From assembly GCF_004798865.1 (NCBI RefSeq), contig NW_025336480.1:16968980-17032979 (forward strand): DNA of 64,000 bases, given 5' to 3'. Positions 57,178-64,000 of this stretch are shown one piece after another. Source of the stretch: Varanus komodoensis. Its lineage: Eukaryota; Chordata; Lepidosauria; Squamata; Varanidae. The position numbers were made by a program, and so were the translations under genes. Below the pieces are notes generated by a model. That model made no database searches, was not told the DNA's origin, and saw only the letters and a program-made list of their open reading frames with translations. Within the stretch, counting starts at the first letter, position 1; each line of letters starts with the position of its first letter.

Positions 57178-57909
57178 TACCTTACCACCAGGTATGTTCT
57201 GAGAAGCCAGACAACTTCTGTTCCTGGCAGCCAGGATCAACAATGGCTCCACTGCCTGCACTAGCAACTTCTTATTCCTGAAGCTGCAGGGATGGGTGGC
57301 TATGGAGGTCTACCTGAGAAACTGGCTGCGTCACATCTTTCCAGGTGAGTGCCTCAGCATTAGACTGATCATGCACGATGCCACTGAGGGGATGTGCAAT
57401 TCCCCTCCCTCTGCTACAGTATTATTATTTACTTACACTGATGAATTAGTAAAATTTAATTCATATTAAGCATGGTAATATATTCCCAGGATTGCCTGCA
57501 TAAAGAATAAACAATTAAAATGGGAATATGAAAAATATAAAAATGGAGCTGCAATGGATGCCTCCTTCCTTTCCTGCAGGCCATGATGAAAAGTTGAAAA
57601 ACTTTTCAGATTAACCCATAGTTACATAGAAACAGAGTGAGTTGTCACTGCATACACAAGTCAACCTGCACCTGGCTCATGACAATTCCATATCTACAGC
57701 TTACTGAATTTGGGAGGAAGGAAGCCTATTTTAGCTACCTCTCTTCTGGGCACAGCCTAAATCCCGTGACCTCATTCTGCCTCCCCTTCAACAAGACAGC
57801 CTGGTGTCAGGAACTGCTAACCACCCCCTCATGACAGAAGATACATCATTGCTTCCCAGTGATGAATCATTCAGGACAACTCCACCCAGAGTAGCCATTG
57901 GCTTCTCCT
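57178..57909. other. Intron without recognised features
   Basis: About 0.7 kb, AT-rich near 57420-57540. Nothing recognised. Confidence 0.4.
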
Positions 57910-58066
57910 GGGAAGGAAGGAGTATGAGAGGACTTCCTGTCCCAATGGCATTGGACTTCCAAGATGCAGCTGGACAGCCATCTGAGAGGGATGATTTAAC
58001 TTGGCAACAGCAAGGAGATGGACCTGATGATCTTGGCTCCTTCCAACTCTAGTATTCTACAGCATA
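57910..58066 (+). mobile_element. CR1-family 3' end
   Basis: CAGCTGGACAGCCATCTGAG followed by GGATGATTTAACTTGGCAAC and GATGATCTTGGCTCCTTCCA and ACTCTAGTATTCTA matches the 3' end of a CR1 subfamily close to the one ending at 3487. Confidence 0.7.
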
Positions 58067-59649
58067 ATCTTTATGAAAGCATAAGTATTTCTGGTGGTTG
58101 TTTTGGTTTGCTCCCTGACCCCAATTGGTCTCTGATTCTGGGTGGACAGGTGTCCTCTTTTACAGAGGGAAAACCTTTATTTGAAAGGCAATCCTATTAA
58201 ATCCTGATATAAAGAACCCTAGGAATGGTTGCCCATCAACAGTCAGCACCTGGGGGGAAGAGTAGGCAGAAGTCTTCTGCATTATGCTTAGAATTACTGT
58301 ATTTTTATTAAAAATATAATTATTATGTCTAAATGTATACATATAAATCTGCATAGGTATATTGTATACAATCAGCATGGCTTCCTTTATCCTCTTCTTT
58401 TGGTGATGCCTTTCTTCGTTGCTGGTGGTTCATAAGTGGCCATTCAAGTCCTGCTTCCTGATTTATCTGCTTGTTCTTCAGTACAGAGACCTGATTCTTG
58501 GCTTCCGGCTCACTCCTAGTTCCTGATCACAGCCCATCAAAGATTGCTGGACACAAGTGTGTGCATGCAACCAGTTTGTTGGGCTAAGCAAAATTATTCT
58601 ATCAACTCCAGACTCTGAGTTACAAGGTGCTTAGAGGATTCAAGGTGAGCAAGTAGGAGAAACAGCAAACAGCACAAAGGAAAATAGCAAGGATTTCCTA
58701 GCTAACCTTACACTGCTCTGGTAGTTCTTAAACTAGATTCAGGAACTCAAATGCCCAGCAGCATCTGTTTACATGAAGGGTTGCTTCAATCTTGTTCTGC
58801 AGGGCTGGGATGGGACAAAGAACTGGCTGTCCTGCAGCTCCTTTATGCTGATGAATTGGGAGAAACCTCTTAGTGACAGAAGGGGAGCAATCTAGCAGTC
58901 AGGTTTGAATTTCGTGGCTTGGCCAGAACTGACAATTCATAAGCTTCATTCCTGGAATAGGAGTCAAAGGTATCAAGCAGTGGGGAATGTCTCTCTTCCC
59001 TCTTGCCATGCAGTACTAGCGTATTTTGAGTTGGTGCTTTGTACATGACAGAGAAGAACTAATGGAATGGATATTGCCACCTTTGGATAAAGCAGGAGAA
59101 TCTTATGTGGGCAACTGGGGATGAATCTAACACTAGTGGTACAGCTAAGAGCGACATCTGGGGCCCCACAGCCCAGCCCACTCCCCCCCAGTAGCCTGTG
59201 GAGCACAGATGATGGAGCCAGCAGTGCGCAGATCCTGTCTCAACACTTGGGCCAGCATGGGCATGGCACAGTCTACCTAGCAGGCACATCCATCCTCCCT
59301 CCCTCCCTCCCATTAATAAGAAGCTGTCATAGTCAATGGATGTCCAGCCAGTCCTATGCATAGTTATAGAAACACACACACACACGTTTTCTACAACAAA
59401 ATGGTGCATAGGGTATTCTCCTAGCACTGCTCAGAAATGCTGGGGATTCGTTTTGGTGCCTTCTGCATGCAAACCACAGCAAAGGAAGGAAATGCTAGTT
59501 TGGCACTTCACATTGTAGTAATACACATGGCCATCTTGGGGCACAGAGCATAAGATCACGAGGTTTAGGGTCTGGAATTGCCTAGCTGCACCACTGACTT
59601 CTGGGGATGCGCTTCTTTTCTTCCAAACACATTAGAGATGATATGGTGT
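58067..59649. other. Intron without recognised features
   Basis: About 1.6 kb. Short CCCT and ACAC runs at 59290-59310 and 59379-59388. No exon of CAMK2A seen. Confidence 0.4.
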
Positions 59650-59870
59650 AAAACCCAGCCTAGGGTAGAGGTTCGACTGGGTGTTGAACTAGGATTACAG
59701 AGACTCGGGTTCCAACCCACACTCAGCTAGGAAGTTCACTAGATGGTGACCTCAGCCCAGTCACTATCTCCAGCCAAGCCTACCTCTCAAGGCTGTTGTG
59801 AAGATAAAATGGGGGCAAACAGTGTACTAACTTGAATTTCTTGGAAGAAAGGAAGAAAAATAATGACCAT
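59650..59870 (+). mobile_element. MIR-like SINE, diverged
   Basis: GACTCGGGTTCCAACCCACA is the B box region, followed by GATGGTGACCTCAGCCCAGT and CTACCTCTCAAGGCTGTTGT, the MIR core and its 3' part. Confidence 0.65.
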
Positions 59871-59900
59871 CACCATTATAATTAACTGGCAATAGAATAC

Positions 59901-59940
59901 AGGAGGAGGAAGAGGAGGAGGAGGAGGAGGAGGAGGAAGA
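59901..59940. repeat. (GGA)n microsatellite
   Basis: AGG repeats with one AAG interruption form an almost pure run. Confidence 0.95.
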
Positions 59941-60084
59941 AAGTAGCAACCACCACCTCCATTCTTTCTACTGAGAATAATTCCCTTCACTGGCAGAATG
60001 GCTAAGGACACTGTGGCACATCACGTTAATGAATAAGCATATTAGAGGGGAATCTGGGAAGGTCTGAAAATGAATTAAGCATCT

Positions 60085-60215
60085 TGACTTGGAGGGGTAG
60101 AATTCCTCCCATTTTTGACTACAATTCCCATCATTCTCACCAAGCATAGGCAGTCTTTGGGTGGCGGAATTGTAGTCAAAAGCATCCAGAGGGCAACAGA
60201 TTGGGAAGGCTGTTT
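60085..60215. mobile_element. Fold-back MITE, GACTACAACTCCCATCAT family
   Basis: The left arm TTTGACTACAATTCCCATCA faces the right arm GGAATTGTAGTCAAAAGCAT followed by CCAGAGGGCAACAGATTGGG. The inner 14 bases of the arms pair almost perfectly, the best preserved of the four copies in the window. Confidence 0.6.
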
Positions 60216-60914
60216 TCTGCTGGAATAAAATGAAACTGAACTGAAATGTGAAGCAAGGCTGACTACCTATTACTTAAGCGATGACATATTTGGTTCATAT
60301 TGATTTTGATGCAGTCTATCTCTTGACTGTTTCTTCTTCTTTCTCACCACTTCAACAAAATATCTGATGGCATTCTCCTTATTCCGCTTGAGCAATGGAA
60401 GGAGAGCAAGTTTTGCCTTAATTTCAGACTCTGGGGGCTTGCAAGACGTCCCTGCCGACAAGCGGGGCTTGTGATGCAAGGACAGCCAGCTTCCCGCTGC
60501 TCCCGCCTCCCTTGCTAGCAGCAGTGTGTGCCACCGCCTGCCCCCTCCCCACCCAGCTTCCTTTAAGCCATTTCAAAGGTTTGTCTCCTTTCTGGAAAGA
60601 AATGTGTGGGTTGGGTATTCCCCCTCCCTTCTTATTTTTAAGCAAGTCCCTCTTGGAATGAGGTGCTTGATTATATAGTGCCACATGATAATTTCACTCA
60701 GCCCCTTCTTTCACCTGCCAATGGGGGTGGATTCAAAAGACTGAAAAAAGAGCCATTCTGTTCCTTTTCTTTGTCTTGCTCTGATTCCTTCCAGCTTCTC
60801 CAAGGAACAGGTGCTACGCACAAGAGGCTGCACTCTCCATCCCCTTCTCTGCCCTTTCGTCATCTTCTTTGCCCCTTCTCCCCTCTCTCTGGGCGTGTGA
60901 GCATGTGAGCTTCT
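60216..60914. other. Intron, unassigned; moderately GC-rich
   Basis: A C-rich stretch at 60480-60560 is too short for a CpG-island call, and no exon 1 coding sequence of CAMK2A is in it. Confidence 0.35.
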
Positions 60915-61000
60915 CACACACCATGATAAGCCATGGTTTGCTAATCACTCTGGCTGGGTTCAGACAACACAGCAAGTCACCATGGCTTGCTGTGTCATTA
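60915..61000. mobile_element. GGTTCAGACAACA MITE-like fragment
   Basis: CTGGGTTCAGACAACACAGC follows AAGCCATGGTTTGCTAATCA. The arm is clear but the partner arm is missing. Confidence 0.4.
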
Positions 61001-62035
61001 AAGTCATTAAAGAGAAAAACACTGCTTTCTTGGAATCAATGGTTCCTCTCCATTCTTTGATTCAACATCCTTAACAGCAGTTTGCTCCAGGGAAAGCTAG
61101 CTTTCCTGCTTTATGAATGGAAAGTGGCTCCTGGGAATTCAGTCACAATGCCCAATTTGAGAAATGTTAGCCTTTTGGATCCTGCCTCCTCATGTCAGGA
61201 TTAAAAGAAGCACATTTATCTAGGCCCCACCTAGAAAGGCCTGTACTGGGAAGCCCTCCCCCCCCCCCACCTTTTGTGGCGGCTTCATGTCTTCTCTCTT
61301 CTTTAAGTTTCACCAGATCCATTATTCAGGAAAAGAAAGAAATGGAAGACAGCCTCCCCGTTTGACATCAAAGGTATTGATTGTCAATAAAATGAAATAA
61401 AATGTGTATGGGATGTGGGTACACACGTATGTGCAATGATTGCTGCAGGAATAATTTTCCTCAAAGGATTCTTTTCACCAGTGATTGAGTTTAATCTAAA
61501 AATTCTGCTGTAAAACATGAAGTACTTGTGTGATGCATTTCACAATGAAAATCTGCTTGCTGAATGGCACTAGTCACAGTGTTTTCTCTGTAATGCCTTA
61601 AAACTGTAGGTACGTAATACAAAATGTATAGATATTACATTTTCTAAGAATTTTAAGTGAGGCCTTATAAGCATTTCTTTTTCAAAATATCAGTTGCATA
61701 TTACTGAAATCCATCATATATGTTTTTAAAAATTGCACAGATCACATAGTGTATGAAGTGAAAATTCCACACTCTCTTAAGCAGTTTTCAAAAGCCAGGA
61801 AATAACATGTAATTCAGAAATGCAAATATGATTCCTTCACCCTAGGATCATCTTTAAAACAATTAAAAATATGTAGGAACTAATTGGATATTTTACTTTT
61901 GGGGAGGATGAGAAAGCATAAAACTGAATCATAAGCATCAGTTCCAGGAACATAATATTACGTATATATTCTCTAATTCCTGTCTCAAATAATTAACACT
62001 GCAAAGGTAAGTCCTGTCTTGCTAAGCTTTGGGTT
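61001..62035. other. Intron, AT-rich, apparently unique
   Basis: About 1 kb without a repeat that I recognise (a C run at 61259-61269). The section 61450-62000 is evenly AT-rich and may be old conserved intron, which only a comparison could show. Confidence 0.35.
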
Positions 62036-62349
62036 CTTTGACAGTGTTAATAGGTATGTGGACAGGTATATTCCAGTAGACATTATATATTTGGACTTTC
62101 AAAATGCTTCTGACAAAGTCCTTCACCAAAGGTTCCTCAGCAAACTCTGATAAGAGGACAAGGCCCTTTATAGATCATTAACTGGCTAAAGAACAGGAAG
62201 CAAAGAATTCTCACAATGGAGGGATATGAAAAGTGGCTTATATACCCATTGTTGGAAGGTCATTTAGTCCAGGCCCATGCTCAGCACAGGATGCATCTGA
62301 AGCATCCTTGATAGAGGGTCAGCCCCTCCAGCTCAGGAAAGCCCACCAC

Positions 62350-62470
62350 TTCTCAGAGTGCAGCAGGTGATGTGAGATTCCTGCTTGAAACCCTGGATAG
62401 CTGCTGCCAGTCAGAGTTGGCAATACTGGGATAGATAAGCAAAGGCAGCTTCCCATGAGCAGAAAAAGAC
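62350..62470 (+). mobile_element. tRNA-derived SINE tail inside the CR1
   Basis: TGAAACCCTGGATAGCTGCT followed by GCCAGTCAGAGTTGGCAATA, CTGGGATAGATAAG and GGCAGCTTCCC matches the SINE tail at 29300-29492. The preceding 62255-62345 resembles a CR1-type 3' segment. Confidence 0.5.
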
Positions 62471-63045
62471 TGAATCGTTCATTCAGAGGGTTGCAACCAG
62501 CCAGCCAACCAGAGCGACAGCAGGCTAAAGAACCTTCAGTTTTGCAAGCTGCTCTTTAATGTCTCCCCAAAAAGGGATGCATAAATATGCAGGCTCTGGC
62601 TACAATTCTCATCCGCATGTCCTCTCTTCCAGCTGCAGAGTGGAGACAGAAGCCTTTCTCCCACCAAGGGTTCCCATCTCTTCAGCTGCGTAAAAGGAAA
62701 GCACAGCCCAGTGGAAAGTACACATGCCACTTGTAGCAGGCCCACTTTCCATGTTTTCTGGCACAGCGATCCCTGCTTCCACTTGGCCAGGATGTCAAGG
62801 TGTGCCTCTCCATGGGGGTCTGGAAGTACCATACGCCAGAGAAGTTCAGCAGCTGTTCTGGCTTGCATCCACCTTCCATACAAAACCCTGAATGGCTTGT
62901 GCCTTCATGTGGACAGGCTCCTTCTCTCTCCTGGCACTTTCCTGCATTGCTTCACTGGCCCATGGAAAGGCCCTATCCATGGCTGCCTCTCAGCTGTGTC
63001 ATCCCCTTTCCCGACAACTTATTTAGTCCAAAACAAGGGCTGCAT
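62471..63045. other. Unassigned insert inside the CR1
   Basis: Overlapping open frames exist on both strands (115 codons minus, 133 codons plus). The piece PYKTLNGLCLHVDRL at about 62880 faintly recalls the L2 segment YKALHGLGPAYL, but I cannot confirm it. Confidence 0.3.
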
Positions 63046-64000
63046 TCAGTTCTGTATTAGGACAGAGATTTTAAAGCTATTCATAAATGACCCTGAGTGG
63101 GGCAATGAGTGAGCCATGAGGTGGGCAAGCTTGCTGATGATCCCAAATTATTCAAGAATTCTGAAGAACGCCAAAGGGATGCACATAAACTGATGCACAC
63201 TGGGAGGAAACAGCCTAACTTCAGTTACACACTGAAGGATCCAAACTAACAGGGACCAGGAAAAGGCTCTTGTTGGAGTCAGAGTGGGCAGTTCAATGAA
63301 AAGTGTTAGTTCAGTGGTAACTATGAAAAAAGCCAAGTCTGTGCCAGAGATCATTAGAGCAGGGCCTGAAAAAGAAATTGCCAACATGGGTCATGCCTTT
63401 ATCTTAATCTACAGTGTGGCCACCCTTGGATCACTGTGTGTGCATAGTTCTGGTCACCTCACCCCAAAAGGAGATCCTGCACAGCTAGAAAAGAGGCAAG
63501 GGGGCAACCTAAAGGCACACCAGGGTGGAACCTCTGAGGAAAGGTTCTGATGCCCGGAGATACCAATTTAGCAAGTATGTGGGGTGGTGGGAGGGGGGGA
63601 CATGCTGGAGGTGCATAAAATTATGCATGGTGCAGGGAAAGCCTCTCAGAATACTTATCCAGTGAGCTGAGCAGAGGACGTTCAAGACAAAAGAAAGACC
63701 GTCTTCACATAATATGTAGAGCAACTGGAATTTGCTACCTCAAGAGGTAATAATAGCCACCAGTATGGAAGTCTTTAAAGGGGATTAGTCTGATGGATGG
63801 CGTTATGGGATACTATCTTTAGGGCCGGGGCAGCATGCGTTCGACTGGCAGTGTTGGAGACGAGCAGTTTAAGAGGGCTGTGGTCCTCCTGCCCTACTTG
63901 GGGACTTCCTACTGGCATCTCTCTGGCCTTTGGGCTGAACTCCTCGTGTTCTTATGGAAACTGTATTATTGATGTACTGGATGCAAGGACTGCTATCAGG

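Larger units (their letters stand above)
62040..63960 (+). mobile_element. CR1-type LINE, with inserted material
   Basis: The left piece has the reverse transcriptase start (VDIIYLDFQNASDKVLHQRF read near 62075-62135). The right piece (63050-63960) has LFIN..PEWGNE near 63080, TTGCTGATGATCCCAAATTA (degraded FADDTK), then CATAAAATTATGCATGG and the 3' section with AATTTGCTACCTCAAGAG and AGCCACCAGTATGGAAG. Between 62225 and 63045 the CR1 is interrupted. Stops and frame changes are many. Confidence 0.7.

Noticed and set aside
60216-60914. CAMK2A promoter or exon 1 in the GC-richer stretch near 60.5 kb
   Set aside because: No sequence encoding MATITCTRF or FEELGK with a GT donor, and the CpG content is modest.

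Overview
The window is vertebrate nuclear DNA, and its transposable elements point to a squamate reptile (lizard or snake). BovB-type RTE LINEs occur next to CR1, L2 and L1 LINEs, MIR-like SINEs, short hAT DNA transposons and palindromic MITEs. BovB together with this CR1/L2/hAT mixture fits squamates better than birds, crocodiles, turtles or mammals. I cannot name the species.

Only one host gene is visible. It is CAMK2A (calcium/calmodulin-dependent protein kinase II alpha), read on the minus strand. Two small coding exons are present, both too short to stand out as open reading frames. The exon at 43097-43191 is 95 bp and encodes the glycine-rich loop and ATP-binding lysine. The exon at 818-877 is 60 bp and encodes the helix-C region. 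Both have canonical AG and GT borders and matching phases. The window therefore holds the end of intron 1 (43192-64000), all of intron 2 (878-43096, 42.2 kb) and the start of intron 3 (1-817). Exon 1 and the promoter must lie beyond 64000, and exon 4 before position 1.

The rest is intron filled with mobile elements. From left to right: a CR1 with a nested L2 (1.64-3.49 kb); hAT and MITE copies (7.8-8.1, 13.9-14.2 and 14.9-15.3 kb); a BovB with an assembly gap (9.46-11.2 kb); a second CR1 split by a 1.6-kb L2 (19.1-21.3 kb); an L1 3' end (22.2 kb); further L2 (23.9-29.6 kb); a minus-strand BovB (33.15-35.16 kb); a CR1 with a hAT inserted near its 3' end (38.3-40.3 kb); and an L1 3' end (42.4-42.75 kb). 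Intron 1 has fewer large elements: an RTE piece beside exon 2, L2 tails, MIR copies, a GC-rich block of unknown nature (49.4-51.45 kb) and a CR1 at the right edge.

There are two 100-N gaps. The first sits in a fold-back misassembly that duplicates about 266 bp of BovB. The second lies between a TC run and an AG run. I found no new multi-gene system. The notable material is the host exons, the datable nested insertions, the four hAT copies with matching 8-bp target duplications, and several palindromic repeat families.
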